Assembly (NCBI GenBank): GCA_049487715.1
Contig: CP150559.1
Span: forward strand, 663,748 to 727,747
Direction: 5' to 3'
DNA length: 64,000 nt
Source of the DNA: Pycnococcus provasolii
Lineage: Eukaryota > Chlorophyta > Pseudoscourfieldiophyceae > Pseudoscourfieldiales
Positions within the stretch are counted from its first letter, which is position 1; each line of letters opens with the position of its first letter. Shown here in pieces: positions 17,278 to 27,079 of the stretch. Under the pieces are notes generated by a model. That model saw only the letters and a list, made by a program, of their open reading frames with translations, had not been told where the DNA came from and made no database searches. The position numbers were made by a program, and so were the translations under genes.

Positions 17278-18588
17278 TCACCTGCTGTAAACGAGCGAGT
17301 TGCAGGTGGCCAAAAAGACCCGCAATTCGCCGCTTCCCGTGTTCTCCATGCTGTATCCCACGTTCGCGCCGACGAAGTACACCTCACCCTTCTTCATTTC
17401 GAACGACGTGTTGGCGTACATGCCCTTCTCCGCCTCGTCAGGAATCAATTCCAAGTCCTCCGTGGACCCCACCACACAAGTCGCCTCGCCTTCGAATATG
17501 AGCATGATCGTGCCACCCTCGATCGGGTCGCCGTCGTGCGTTGCACCTGCCGGAACGCGGATGTCACGAACCTCAAATTCATCAAAGTCCGGACCAGGGT
17601 TGTACGTGCGCATCGCACCAACCGCCTCGGGTCGAAGAATTGTCGGCTTGACGTTGTTGTACGTCAGGTTGTCGATCAGCGTCGGCACATCCTTGAACTT
17701 CGGCGTGAGTCCCGCGCGGATGACGTTGTCGGACGTTGCCATGCACTCGACGCACTCGCCCGCGAGGTAGGCGTGCGGCTCGTTCGCCGCGAGCACGATC
17801 CCCTCGCCTGGCTCAAGCGAGACCAAGTTCAGGAACATCGCGGTTAATATGCCGACGTCGCCGGGGTACTGCTCGTTGAGTTCGAGCACGAGCGCCTGCC
17901 TCTCCGTACGCTCCCCTTCCGGAATTTTCCCGATGCGGTTCGTCAGCTGCGTGAGCACCTCCTTCAACTGCGCCGGGGATACTTTGAGCACCGACTGGAA
18001 TACGGTTTTGAAGTGCTCGTTGTATATTTTGTCTTCGAAGAATGCGTCTTCGTAGAACGTCTCGTACTCCTGAAGACCCATGATCAACTTGAATTCCTCA
18101 ATCTCCCTGAGCATCTGGCGTATTTCTTGCCTTGGCATGAATTGGCAGAGTGCGCGAAATTTCGTCAGTGCGATGGTCATCTCCGGCTTGTGGTTGTCAT
18201 CCTTGTAGACGTCCGGCTTCTCGGCGTGCAACTTCTCCGCGAGTTTCTTGTCGGGGTGTGCCTGAATGCTGAGCGCCTTTCTGATGCTGAGCACCTTGAA
18301 TAGGAACGGCAGGTTGCCAGCAGACGCCTGCTCGAACCTCGCGAGCAGTTTTTCGCCGAGCACCTTCGGCCTTTCGGCAAGCCACGAGGAGAGCGTGCCC
18401 GCGGAACCCTCAGGCAAGGCGGCGACCGCCGGTCCTGACGGGTGCGTTCCCATCCACAGTTCCGCGTACGTCTTCTTCGCGTCGATGGTCGCGTCTGCGT
18501 TGGCCGCCCCCAGCACAGCGACGTGCGGGTTATCCGCGCCGACCTGTCCCCATTCGTAGTTCTGCGCGGGCACCTTGAGCTTGAGCAT
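17278..18588 (-). CDS. Mannose-6-phosphate isomerase, type I
   Basis: The 436-residue protein interconverts fructose-6-phosphate and mannose-6-phosphate in the cytosol, feeding GDP-mannose, glycosylation and ascorbate. It starts MLKLKVPAQNYEWGQVG, typical for the family. Zinc ligands are visible in QAHPDKKLAEKLHAEKP (Gln, His), in DDNHKPEMTIAL (Glu) and in the EPHAYLAGECVE segment (His). The C-terminal cupin with VRDIRVPAG follows. Its product supplies the dolichol-linked pathway in which RFT1 (57431-58996) acts. The ATG at 18588 is the first in frame. Confidence 0.94.
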   Translation of the reverse strand: MLKLKVPAQNYEWGQVGADNPHVAVLGAANADATIDAKKTYAELWMGTHPSGPAVAALPEGSAGTLSSWLAERPKVLGEKLLARFEQASAGNLPFLFKVLSIRKALSIQAHPDKKLAEKLHAEKPDVYKDDNHKPEMTIALTKFRALCQFMPRQEIRQMLREIEEFKLIMGLQEYETFYEDAFFEDKIYNEHFKTVFQSVLKVSPAQLKEVLTQLTNRIGKIPEGERTERQALVLELNEQYPGDVGILTAMFLNLVSLEPGEGIVLAANEPHAYLAGECVECMATSDNVIRAGLTPKFKDVPTLIDNLTYNNVKPTILRPEAVGAMRTYNPGPDFDEFEVRDIRVPAGATHDGDPIEGGTIMLIFEGEATCVVGSTEDLELIPDEAEKGMYANTSFEMKKGEVYFVGANVGYSMENTGSGELRVFLATCNSLVYSR

Positions 18589-19103
18589 TGTGAACCGCAA
18601 ACAGGCAGAAAGCGTGCGTGGGATACAATGAAACAGAACAGGACAGGACAGGGAGCGTGCTGATGACGGACGGAAGGGAAGGTACCTCCCTCAGTCCCTC
18701 CACCTGGAAAAGCCACCAGGAAAAGCAAAGCGAGTCCTGAAAGCGAAGGAAAAGGGTGGGAGGAAGGGAGGGGGAGGGAGGACACACCGTTAGGGTTTAG
18801 GGTTTAGGGTTAGGGTTAGGGTTAGGGTTAACCCTGCTGAACGCCTGATTAGGGTTCGGGTTAGGGGTTCCTCCCCCCTCCCCGAAAACTAGGGTTAGCT
18901 ACTCGTAGGATGCTTCGCGTCAGGTGGTTGGTTCCTCGGCGTCCTCTTCTCTTCTTCGCCTCCGGAGCTCCCCTCCCCCTCCCCCCTCCCGGCCTTTCCC
19001 CTCCCCCTCTCTGGCTGGTCTCACCCGCGCAATAGGTGGACTCGCCCCATCTCTCCGCTTCCCGGCTGTTTTTTTTGCGCGCGTCTTCGAAGGGACGTGC
19101 TCG
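18589..19103. promoter_or_regulatory. Divergent promoter with telomere-like repeats
   Basis: The gap between the isomerase and VPS23 starts contains GTTAGGGTTTAGGGTTTAGGG and five more TTAGGG-type units at 18789-18833. Further GGGTTCGGGTTAGGGG and CTAGGGTTAG words lie at 18851-18898. It mixes the TTTAGGG (plant-type) and TTAGGG forms. A CT-rich run at 18940-19020 precedes the VPS23 start. Confidence 0.5.
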
Positions 19104-19145
19104 ATGGCGTTCTTCGGAGGAGGAAACGGATACCACCAAACGCAC

Positions 19146-19180
<35 letters not shown>

Positions 19181-20510
19181 CAGCCAGGCGGTCGTCTCGT
19201 ACCTCAACAGCGTGCTCTCGCAAAGAGGACAGCACGCACTGCCGTACGCCGAGGATGCGAAGTGGACCATCAGGCAGCACCTGCTCGACCTCCTCCGAGA
19301 ATTCCCAAGCCTGCAGGTGAAGAACGGAACGTACACGCACAACGACGGCAGAAACGCGCACCTGCTCAGAACGGAGGGAACCATACCCATGTTCTACCAG
19401 AACGTCAGGTACAACGTGCCAGTCACCATCTTTCTGCTCGAGGCGTACCCGCGAAGCGCGCCGCTCGTATACGTGTGCCCCACCCCAGACATGATCGTCA
19501 AGCCGAGGCACTCGTCCGTTGACCCCAGCGGAAAGGTGTCGTGCGACTTCCTGCGTGGGTGGATGCACCCGCGTGCTAACCTCGTCGACCTCGGACGGTC
19601 GCTGTCCACCCTCTTCTCAAGGGACCCGCCACTCTTCTCCAAACCGCCAGGGTGGACGCCGCCGCCGGGCGTTGCACAGGCGTTCAGCGTCGGCGGGTCG
19701 CCACCAGGCCAGCAGCAGCAGCAGCAGCAGCAGCATAATGGAGGACAGACGTTCGCGAACCCGATGCAACCGCACGGCAACGGAGGCGCGGCGTCGGCGT
19801 CGGCGAGCGCCGCATCCTCGGCGTATTCGGGAAGTGCTGCGGCTGGGTCGCAGCAGCAGCAGAGGCCACAGACGCCTCGCTCGACATTCCGCACGGACGC
19901 CATCGCGCGCATCACGCACCGAATCGGCGTTGCGCTCAGCTCGCAGCAGCAGCACGAGCAGCGCACGCTCGAGTCGCTTTTCGAGGAGCAGAACGCGCTG
20001 GAGGAGCGCGGGAAGACGCTCGAGAAGGGGTGCCGGGAACTGCAAGCGGAGCGCGAGGCGCTGGAGAACAGCGTGGGCCAGCTGAGCGAGGCATCGGCAC
20101 GCATGAAGGGCTGGCTGAAGGATCATCCGGAGGCTGTGGCCATGGCGCGCAGCGCGGCGGAGAACGGCGATGCGTCGGCGGCAAGCGTCGTCCAGCCTCC
20201 TTTCGATGAGGCTGTGACTGCGCGCGACCCACGCGGTGCGCAGCTGCTGGCAGCACGCGCGGAGGACCTTGCGATTGAGGATGCGCTGTACGCACTCGAG
20301 GATGCGTTTCGGCACGGTGCGGTGGAGGCTGGCGACTACCTCAAGCACACGAGAATGCTGTGCCGCTCGCAGTTCTTCGAGAGAGCTAAGCAGAACAAGC
20401 TGTTATCGACGCTGGCTTCGGCTGGCGCAACGTCCGCGCCGTCAGCATCGCGCCACCCAAGTCACGTGGCTACGCTGGAGGGTGTGAACCCCATGGCGGC
20501 GCGAAGTTGA
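19104..20510 (+). CDS. VPS23: ESCRT-I subunit VPS23/TSG101 (ELCH-like)
   Basis: The 468-residue protein has the UEV-coiled coil-steadiness box order of TSG101. After a poly-Gln tract (about residues 16-26), the UEV domain covers about 30-180, with TEGTIPMFYQNVRYNVPVTI and PSGKVSCDFLRGW; like other UEVs it lacks the catalytic cysteine. A Gln/Ala/Ser-rich linker follows, then a coiled coil (about 285-345). The C-terminal steadiness box contains LAIEDALYALEDAFRHGAV and FERAKQNKLL. It binds ubiquitinated cargo on endosomes for multivesicular body sorting. The start at 19104 is the first ATG. Confidence 0.93.
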
Positions 20511-20605
20511 TTCACAAACTCTCTCTCTCTCTCTCCCCCACCCGCCGCCGCCGCCGCCCACTATAGTAGTAAAGACAAAAAGCGATTGATTTTTTCCAAA
20601 ACTAT

Positions 20606-21031
20606 TTACTTCTTCTTGCCACGCAGCTTCACGCCCAGGGCACGCTCGATCTTACCAAGCACCTGGTTGTTTGGGATTGCCTTTCCGTTCTCGTACTCCT
20701 GCACCGTCTTCGGCGGCTCGTTGATGGCGTTGCCGAGCTGCGCCTGCGTCATCTTCTTCGCGAGTCTCGCCTGCTGGATCATCTTCTTGAGCTCAGAGCT
20801 CACACGCTCGTGACTGAGGTTCTCCGTGTCGTTCTCCAGCTTCTGCGCGTTGGACGGTCCCCCGCCTCGCTTGTTCGTCCCCGCCCCGAACTTCTGCATC
20901 GTTTCCACCTGTGCGCCGCTTCGGATCGCCGCGGCGAGCGACTTGGGGTCCTTGGCGGACGAGCCTGGGGCTGGTCCCTTCTTGCGGATCACGACCGGCT
21001 CCCAGTCCTGGCCTTGCCACTGTCCCGCCAT
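20606..21031 (-). CDS. MBF1: Multiprotein-bridging factor 1 (MBF1)
   Basis: The 141-residue protein starts MAGQWQGQDWEPVVIRKKGP, carries the MBF1 N-terminal region, and has a Cro/C1-type helix-turn-helix at about residues 80-133 (ARLAKKMTQAQLGNAINEPP). It ends with a basic KLRGKKK tail. MBF1 is a small transcriptional coactivator bridging activators and TBP, and it also acts at stalled ribosomes. The gene is convergent with VPS23, with only 95 bases between stops. Confidence 0.95.
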   Translation of the reverse strand: MAGQWQGQDWEPVVIRKKGPAPGSSAKDPKSLAAAIRSGAQVETMQKFGAGTNKRGGGPSNAQKLENDTENLSHERVSSELKKMIQQARLAKKMTQAQLGNAINEPPKTVQEYENGKAIPNNQVLGKIERALGVKLRGKKK

Positions 21032-21446
21032 TGTGATATGTGTATGTGTACGTGAGGTGTGAGTTGTGTGAGTTGTGACGCACGCGCAGGTAGTGAGCGT
21101 GGCAAAGGGAGCGTGTAGAATGACGCGGCAGAGAGTGGGGTTGGGAAGGGAAGCAGCGCCCTCAGCCTCAGCCTCGAGGGGAGGGGAGGGGAGGGGAGAA
21201 GGAAAGGAGGGAGGGTTTCTCAGGGGCGAGAGAGAACGCCGCGAGAAAAGAAACGGCGTTTTTTTCCAACCCCACGTCGACAAGGGTAGGCCCCGCACCG
21301 TCTTAACCCTAGACTAACTAAAGTTTACTGTAACCCTATCGCGACAACCCTAACCCTAACCCGAAGGGAATCAATAATGCGGTCCTCGAAGGCTTACCAA
21401 TAGTCAATACGTGTACTTCTTTTAAAAAATTTATTGAGGCTCTTTC
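21032..21446. promoter_or_regulatory. MBF1 upstream region
   Basis: The interval contains a GA-rich tract (21175-21260) and at 21299-21362 a set of AACCCTA words ending ACAACCCTAACCCTAACCC. The telomere-like words lie about 270-330 bases upstream of the MBF1 ATG. No gene was seen. Confidence 0.4.
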
Positions 21447-22562
21447 TTAAGGCTGACCGTTGCCGCCGCTGCCCGTTGGTAGTGCGCCGATCGCGCTCGC
21501 CTTGCTGGCGTCGCTCGAAGTCGAACTCGAAGAGTCCTTCGACTTGCCCGCGAATGCCTTGTAGTACAGGCTGCCAAACACCATCGCCGTGCCGCCCCAC
21601 TGAGACCACGTGATTGGGTGAGCGAACAGCACGCAGCTCAGCAGGATGCTCAGGAGCTGCCGCGTTGTCATCACCGTAGCGAAGAACAGCGCGCCGAACC
21701 TCTTCACCGTGAAGGAAATGAAGTTCTGGCTCAGCGTCGCGGCGACCGATAGCATCAGCATCTCGCGCAGGCACTCCGGGTACTTTGTTACGAACGCAAG
21801 CGCGGGGAACAGCTGGCCGGCGCTCAGTAGGCCAAAGAGCGCGAAGCACGAAGAGCTGAGCGTGACGTACAAAATCTGGTTCGACGTGGACATCTTGTAG
21901 TTCTTGAACAGCTTCTCCTGGAACGTGGACGTGAAGCCGTCAAAGCCGAGGTAGCCGCACATGAGCATAAGCCCGTAGATGGAGTCCGAGCCTCCAGCCT
22001 TGGCTCGCCTGCTCTTCGTCGCACCCGTTCCCATGAAGACCGCGCAGCCGAGCGTCACGACGAGCGTGAGCAGGTAGTCCTTCGAGTTGTATCGCTTGCC
22101 CAGGATGATAAGACCCCAGACCATCACGGGGATCATCTTCGCGCACTTAGCGAGCGTCTGAACAGGAAACGACACATACTTCAGCGCCTCGTACTGGCAA
22201 GTTGTGGCCACGACGTTGCTCAGGCTGACAAGCACGTAGCAGTACAGCGGTGCGGCTGGCCTTATGTCCTCCTTGCGCACGACGGTAGTGGCCGCCGCGG
22301 TCGTGCACGTGATGACGCGGTTGATCAGCACGATGAAGAGGCTTGCCGAGAAGTGCACTCCCTCCTCACCGTAGGGCATTGTCATGATCCGCTCCTGTAG
22401 CACGGCGTACACCATGAGCGTTCCGACGATGCCGATTATGCAGAACGCCATGGTCGCGTACTGTATCGGTGCAGGCGCAGGTGCGCCTTGCGCCAAGGCC
22501 TCGTCCGCCTTGCCTTCCTGCAGAGTCTCCTTCGATCCCATGTTGGCGGGGCGCCGTTGCAT
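21447..22562 (-). CDS. UDP-galactose/UDP-glucose transporter, UTR5-like (UAA/SLC35B family)
   Basis: The 371-residue protein has about ten hydrophobic segments of the UAA nucleotide-sugar transporter family. The segment LMLMCGYLGFDGFTSTFQEK and the FGALFFATVMTTRQLLSILL region with VFGSLYYKAF closely match plant UTR5-type transporters. It would exchange UDP-sugars for UMP across ER or Golgi membranes. An internal Met at 22541 (MGSKETLQEG) is an alternative start. Transport specificity within the family cannot be read from sequence. The head-to-head neighbour is the cap methyltransferase gene. Confidence 0.88.
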   Translation of the reverse strand: MQRRPANMGSKETLQEGKADEALAQGAPAPAPIQYATMAFCIIGIVGTLMVYAVLQERIMTMPYGEEGVHFSASLFIVLINRVITCTTAAATTVVRKEDIRPAAPLYCYVLVSLSNVVATTCQYEALKYVSFPVQTLAKCAKMIPVMVWGLIILGKRYNSKDYLLTLVVTLGCAVFMGTGATKSRRAKAGGSDSIYGLMLMCGYLGFDGFTSTFQEKLFKNYKMSTSNQILYVTLSSSCFALFGLLSAGQLFPALAFVTKYPECLREMLMLSVAATLSQNFISFTVKRFGALFFATVMTTRQLLSILLSCVLFAHPITWSQWGGTAMVFGSLYYKAFAGKSKDSSSSTSSDASKASAIGALPTGSGGNGQP

Positions 22563-22778
22563 ACACAGCTATCGTAGCGTTGTTGAGGCAGGCTTAACTC
22601 GCGCGCGCACCGGCGGACCGGAAGTGGCGATCTGGAATCTTTTTCGGAGGACGTTTCCCCTCCGAGGCCTCCTTCGAACGAAGCTCTTTCGAAGGCCCCG
22701 GGTCCCGTTTGCATAATCAAGCCAACCAAACCCCCAACTCCGCAGTTCGGGGTTAGTGTTGCCCAATCTGCTCCGACC
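22563..22778. promoter_or_regulatory. Divergent promoter with two hairpins and AAACCCCCAA word
   Basis: Two inverted repeats lie side by side: TCGGAGG/CCTCCGA at 22644-22665 and CCTTCGAA/TTCGAAGG at 22671-22695. The word AAACCCCCAA follows at 22728-22737, about 40 bases before the methyltransferase ATG. The same word sits near other starts in this window. Confidence 0.45.
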
Positions 22779-23777
22779 ATGGCGACGGAAAACGCGACGG
22801 TCGAGCTCATGCGCGCGCACTACGACAGCCACGCCTCTACGACCGTGTCAGCGACGCAGGCGCGAGCTGCACGTGCGTCGGGAGCGGCTGCGGCGCTCAA
22901 GCGGTACCACAACAACGTGAAGCGAGCACTCATCAACTACGCGGTGAGACGTGCGAAGCAGCGAACCGGAGGGAAGGTGGCGCTCGCGGACCTGTGCTGC
23001 GGGCGTGGCGGAGACATTCAGAAGTGGCTTGACGCGGGCGTGAGCGAGGTGCTCGGATACGACCTCAGCCCTGGCGAGATCGAGGAGGCGAAGAAGCGGT
23101 GGGAGGAGACGATGGTCACGTGGAAGCCGCCGGAGGAAGCCGCCGGCCCACCACCCCAGGCGACGTTCGCGGCAACGGACCAGCTCGGCCAGTCACCCGT
23201 GTCGTTTCCGCGCAAGTACGATGTCGTGTGCTGCATGTTTGCCGTGCACTACTTCTGGGCGAGTGAGTCGAGCTTTCGCGCTTTCCTCGGCAATGTCGCA
23301 AGCGCGCTCAGCAACGACGGACTGTTCATCGGCGCGTGTCCTCTCGGCACGACCGTGCTGGAAACGCTCGACGGAAAGAACTTGCTTGACACACCCATGC
23401 TCGTCCTCGAGGCGAGGTGGCCCGGAGCGTACCACACGTTCGGCAGCGCATACACGTGCGCCATCACGGACACCGTCACGGATGGTGGGCAAGGATCGAC
23501 GGAATTCATGGTGTTTCGCAACGCGTTCGAGGCGATTGCACGCGAGGTGGGCCTTCAGCCGGTGACGAACTACGACGAGGATGACGAGCTTGAGGCGCTG
23601 CTCGACCCCTCGTGTCGTTCGACGTGCTTCAAGCAGTTTGCTCCCGGCGGCGACAGCTGGGCGACAAGTCACGAGAGCTTGAAGACAGCGTCGCGGCTGA
23701 ATGCAACATTCGTGCTGCGGAAGGGACTCAACTACAGCACGAGCAACAAGCCCGACGACGACGACGACGACATCTGA
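22779..23777 (+). CDS. mRNA cap guanine-N7 methyltransferase
   Basis: The 332-residue enzyme transfers methyl from SAM to the cap guanine of nuclear transcripts. Motif I is LADLCCGRGGDIQKW at about residues 68-82, followed by YDLSPGEIEEAKKRW. KRYHNNVKRALIN matches the family's RNFNNWIKS helix. VCCMFAVHYFWASE and FIGACPLGTTVLE are further family motifs. The protein lacks the long N-terminal extension of animal RNMT and ends in an acidic Asp run. It starts at the first ATG, close to the promoter hairpins. Confidence 0.93.
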   Translation: MATENATVELMRAHYDSHASTTVSATQARAARASGAAAALKRYHNNVKRALINYAVRRAKQRTGGKVALADLCCGRGGDIQKWLDAGVSEVLGYDLSPGEIEEAKKRWEETMVTWKPPEEAAGPPPQATFAATDQLGQSPVSFPRKYDVVCCMFAVHYFWASESSFRAFLGNVASALSNDGLFIGACPLGTTVLETLDGKNLLDTPMLVLEARWPGAYHTFGSAYTCAITDTVTDGGQGSTEFMVFRNAFEAIAREVGLQPVTNYDEDDELEALLDPSCRSTCFKQFAPGGDSWATSHESLKTASRLNATFVLRKGLNYSTSNKPDDDDDDI

Positions 23778-23855
23778 TCAAAAAAAGACACAGGAGAAGG
23801 AAGAGGATGGAATTGTCTGTGTGTATCAATATTTCGTAGACTACTTGTTTTTCAT

Positions 23856-24812
23856 TTACAATTGTGGTGCTGCGGCAGTAGCCTCATCCGTGGCGGGAGG
23901 TGCCTCGATCGCCATCGTCGGCGGCGGTGCCTCGATTGCCAAGGTCGAGGCGGCGGGGGCGGCGGCGGCACGTGGTCTAGCCTGCTGTGCCTGTGGTGCC
24001 GCCTCGAGCGCCAGGTTGAGCATGGAACTTGCCCCGTGGTCGACGTTGTACTCGCTACTCACCGCCCGTCCCGGTGGCATGCGTCGCAGCAGCGCGTGCA
24101 CGAACACGACGGCACAACCCATGAGTATGCCTAGGCTTATGGTGGGAAACACGGTGGTGTTCACAAGAACGAGCCAGCATCCGAGCATGGTGGCGAAGGA
24201 CGTTGCGCGGTACGCGAATCCCTCGACATCTGTTCTCGGGTCGCTTCCGTACTCGCGCAGAACGTCCCACGTCTTGACTGCGATGGCAAGGCCGAGAAGG
24301 CTTCGCGGCCTTTCCCAGAGCGCGTACAGCACGCAAGCGAGCTGCACGTACAGGTAGTTTTTCAGGAAGTACACGGCGTTGGCGTCGAGTCGCCTCGTCG
24401 CCTCCCACCTTGACGTAGGAACGCCGTAGGAACCAACCTGGTAGAAGAACTCGCGCCAAGGTCGTGCGGGGTACAGCAGGTCCTCGACTGTGAGCATGGT
24501 GATGGACGACGCCTTGCTCCTCGCGGGCGTTCCGGCGTGCTGCCCTGTGACGGACGCCGCCGCGACAGCCGGCGGCAGGTTGGCGAGCGCGGGAAGCGAC
24601 GAGCGCCTGTACCTCCTTCCATCGCGCACGTTGATGACCTCGTTGCGCGACCACGCGTCGACGTACTTCGTGTCGAGCGCGAGCGAGAGCGGGTTGGACT
24701 GGAAGAGCATTGGCTGGTGGGTGGTGTTGGTGTTGTTGGTGTTGTTGTTTCTGAGTATGGACGAAATACGTGGCCGCACACCAGGAGTGCCCGTGGTGGA
24801 CGCCGCAGCCAT
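23856..24812 (-). CDS. PRA1-family protein (prenylated Rab acceptor)
   Basis: The 318-residue product has the PRA1 core at about residues 115-250: PWREFF, then ATRRLDANAVYFLKNYLYVQ, and two hydrophobic hairpins (LACVLYALWERPRSLLGLAI; LGCWLVLVNTTVFPTISLGI). PRA1 proteins shape ER-Golgi and endosomal membranes and interact with prenylated Rabs. The first 110 residues are Asn/Thr- and Ser-rich and look disordered. The C-terminal 70 residues are Ala/Pro-rich. The gene is convergent with the cap methyltransferase. Confidence 0.82.
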   Translation of the reverse strand: MAAASTTGTPGVRPRISSILRNNNTNNTNTTHQPMLFQSNPLSLALDTKYVDAWSRNEVINVRDGRRYRRSSLPALANLPPAVAAASVTGQHAGTPARSKASSITMLTVEDLLYPARPWREFFYQVGSYGVPTSRWEATRRLDANAVYFLKNYLYVQLACVLYALWERPRSLLGLAIAVKTWDVLREYGSDPRTDVEGFAYRATSFATMLGCWLVLVNTTVFPTISLGILMGCAVVFVHALLRRMPPGRAVSSEYNVDHGASSMLNLALEAAPQAQQARPRAAAAPAASTLAIEAPPPTMAIEAPPATDEATAAAPQL

Positions 24813-25708
24813 GCACCAGGGGGGGGGCAGAGGGTGCTGCGCGAGACTTCTTGCGCGGCTGGCGTGATGGGCTGCTGTCGGCGCAAAGGGTGGTTGTGTG
24901 TGCGCCTGCTTGCTGGCTGGTGGCGGTGGGGGAGTGGCAAAAGGGCGAAAAAGGCGTCTTGGTGGCGAAGAAGAAGAACCTAGAAAGAAAGGGACCCCCA
25001 GGCCCCGGGGGGAGGGAGAAGGGAGAGGGACGTTTCAGCGATGGGAGTTCGGGTTTAGGGTGCCCTCTCCTCTGTCCTGTGAGTTGTGACGTCCGGCCTG
25101 CCCAATCAATCCATGCCCATGCCACATTCAACTTCTGGATCAAGTCCACGCAGCGAGCCAGCGAGCGGAAGCCAGCTCATTCTAGGGTGGTAGGAAGGAC
25201 TCCAATCGCCCCTTGCTGGCTGGCAAACGAAGCTGCTTGGAGTTGGAGGAGGAGAGATAGAGGGGGTCGATCGGTCGTTATCCCTGACAAGAAACGTCAT
25301 TTCAAGGGGGGAAGGGGAAGCAGAGAGCAGAAAAGCTTTTGGCCTCCCCCCCCATCCGAAAAAACGAAAACGTCACGCGCCAAAAACCGCCCCACCCTGC
25401 ACCCTACAAGGCCGCGGGGAACGAGCGTCACGTGTTGGTTGATGGTTGATATTAAAGTTTCGATTTAAGATTACTAAGGTAAGTTAGGTGATGATGTATG
25501 GAAAACCGTGCCGCAATTGGGCCTTGTGAACACGCGTATAAACCACAGCCCTCGTCGATGGGGTCAAAAAGTGAAGGTTGTAGTTCTCGTCCGCGTCCTC
25601 TGGCAACCAAAAAAGCCGTCGTCAAAAATACGCTCACTCGCCAGCCTAGAAAGTTTCGGTGGTGTCCGTCCAAACGACGCAACACAACGAAGGTGTAAGA
25701 TACGATGT
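24813..25708. other. Intergenic region upstream of the PRA1 gene
   Basis: The interval holds a run of eight G at 24820-24827, a GAAGAAGAA tract near 24966, a GGGTTTAGGG word at about 25049, and otherwise unremarkable sequence. It covers the PRA1 promoter and the 3' flank of the AP2 gene. I see no gene with support. Confidence 0.35.
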
Positions 25709-27079
25709 TTATTCCACCACCCAATCCTCTTCGTCCGTGCTTCCGTCGGTAGCCTGCTGCGCGACAACGAGCAGCGCCTCAAGAGCACTCATTCCGCCCT
25801 CCTCCTCCTCCTCCTCCTCCTCGTCGTCGTAGTCGTCGTAGTCGTAGTCGTCGTAGCGTGCACGCTTTGCGCGCTTTGCGCTCAGCTTGGCGGATGCGCG
25901 ATGCCGCCTCGGAGCCACGCCAGCCTCCGCGGCGCTGCTCGTTGGCGAGGCTTTGCTCTCGACGCCAAGCCTGGACGCGGGCAGAGCCGCGTTTCCTGAC
26001 ATGTCGTAGCCCGAAGCCTCCTCGGGGAAGTTGAGAACCGCGCGAACACCCTTGGTTCGCAGTGCGGCGCGATCGTACGCGCGTGCCGCCTCGATGGGTG
26101 TCGCGTACTGGCCGAGGTACTGCTGCCGTCCGCATCCGTCGAGCCACAGCACCGCGCGCCACATGCCTTTCGAGGCTTTGCTCACGCCGCGGTATCCGCT
26201 GCCCGCCACCGTCGCGCCAGGCAGGCGCCGCATGCTCGCCTCTCCCGTCTTCTTGTTGCTGTTCGTGTTCCCGCTGCTCGTCGGCGCGTGGTGGTCAGCA
26301 CCCAACGTAAGCTCGCTCGTAGCCTCTCTGCCCACAGGTGGCGGTGGCGGTGGCGGCGGTGGCGGTGGCGGTGTGGAAGGTCCCTTGTTGCTGCTCCTCG
26401 GAGGGGGAGGAGGAGGTGGCGGGAGCGCCGAGGTGATGCCTCGCAACGCGGGTGGTGTTTGCTGCTGCTGGTGTGCCGATGCGAGAGCCGCCTGTGCTGC
26501 AGCAGCCTGTGCAGCCGCAAATTGCTGGATGATGGCGTCGAGCTGCTGCTTCTGCAACGCGGATGCCAGCATGTCTCGCTGCTTCGGCGTTGTCTGGCCA
26601 TGGTACGACGTGCACGTCGCGCACGTGCAGTGGTTAGGGTGGAGCACCATGCCCCACGGCGTTTGCACGAGCAGGCCGTCTGACGTGGGAAGCACGGGAG
26701 GGTGTTGTTGTGTCCCGTGCTGAGAGGCACCATCAGCCGCGGCATCCTGCTGCTGGTGCTGCGCCATGACAGCCGCCATGATAGCGGCAGCCTGAGCCTG
26801 CTGGTGGTGTGCGTGAGGAGTGACTGCCGAGGCGGCGTGAGGTTGAGGAGGAAGCGGTGTCGTCTGGTCCTCCTTATCCGTCTTTTCGTACACGGCTGCA
26901 TTTTCCTCCTCATCACAGAGCAGGCTTTGTATTTTTCGCTTCTTGGAAAGATTTGCGTCATCATCCTGCGACGTTCCTGGCGTGGCATGTTCCTGAATGT
27001 CCGAGTTGGTGGTGTGCGCCATAGGGTGCGGGTGCTGCTGCTGCGTGGCTGCGTGCAGGTTGGCGACAGCGAGTGCCAT
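25709..27079 (-). CDS. Single AP2/ERF-domain transcription factor
   Basis: The 456-residue protein has one AP2 DNA-binding domain at about residues 292-350: YRGVSKASKGMWRAVLWLDG, then YLGQYATPIEAARAYDRAAL and VRAVLNFPEE. The YRGV, WxA and YDRAA signatures are intact. The N-terminal 290 residues are Gln/His/Ala/Pro-rich with poly-Pro tracts. The tail contains an acidic Asp/Glu run (about 420-440), plausibly an activation domain. A CTCATCxTCY-like basic cluster (KLSAKRAKRARYD) may be a nuclear signal. AP2 factors are expanded in plants and algae; the target genes are unknown. Confidence 0.92.
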   Translation of the reverse strand: MALAVANLHAATQQQHPHPMAHTTNSDIQEHATPGTSQDDDANLSKKRKIQSLLCDEEENAAVYEKTDKEDQTTPLPPQPHAASAVTPHAHHQQAQAAAIMAAVMAQHQQQDAAADGASQHGTQQHPPVLPTSDGLLVQTPWGMVLHPNHCTCATCTSYHGQTTPKQRDMLASALQKQQLDAIIQQFAAAQAAAAQAALASAHQQQQTPPALRGITSALPPPPPPPPRSSNKGPSTPPPPPPPPPPPPVGREATSELTLGADHHAPTSSGNTNSNKKTGEASMRRLPGATVAGSGYRGVSKASKGMWRAVLWLDGCGRQQYLGQYATPIEAARAYDRAALRTKGVRAVLNFPEEASGYDMSGNAALPASRLGVESKASPTSSAAEAGVAPRRHRASAKLSAKRAKRARYDDYDYDDYDDEEEEEEEEGGMSALEALLVVAQQATDGSTDEEDWVVE

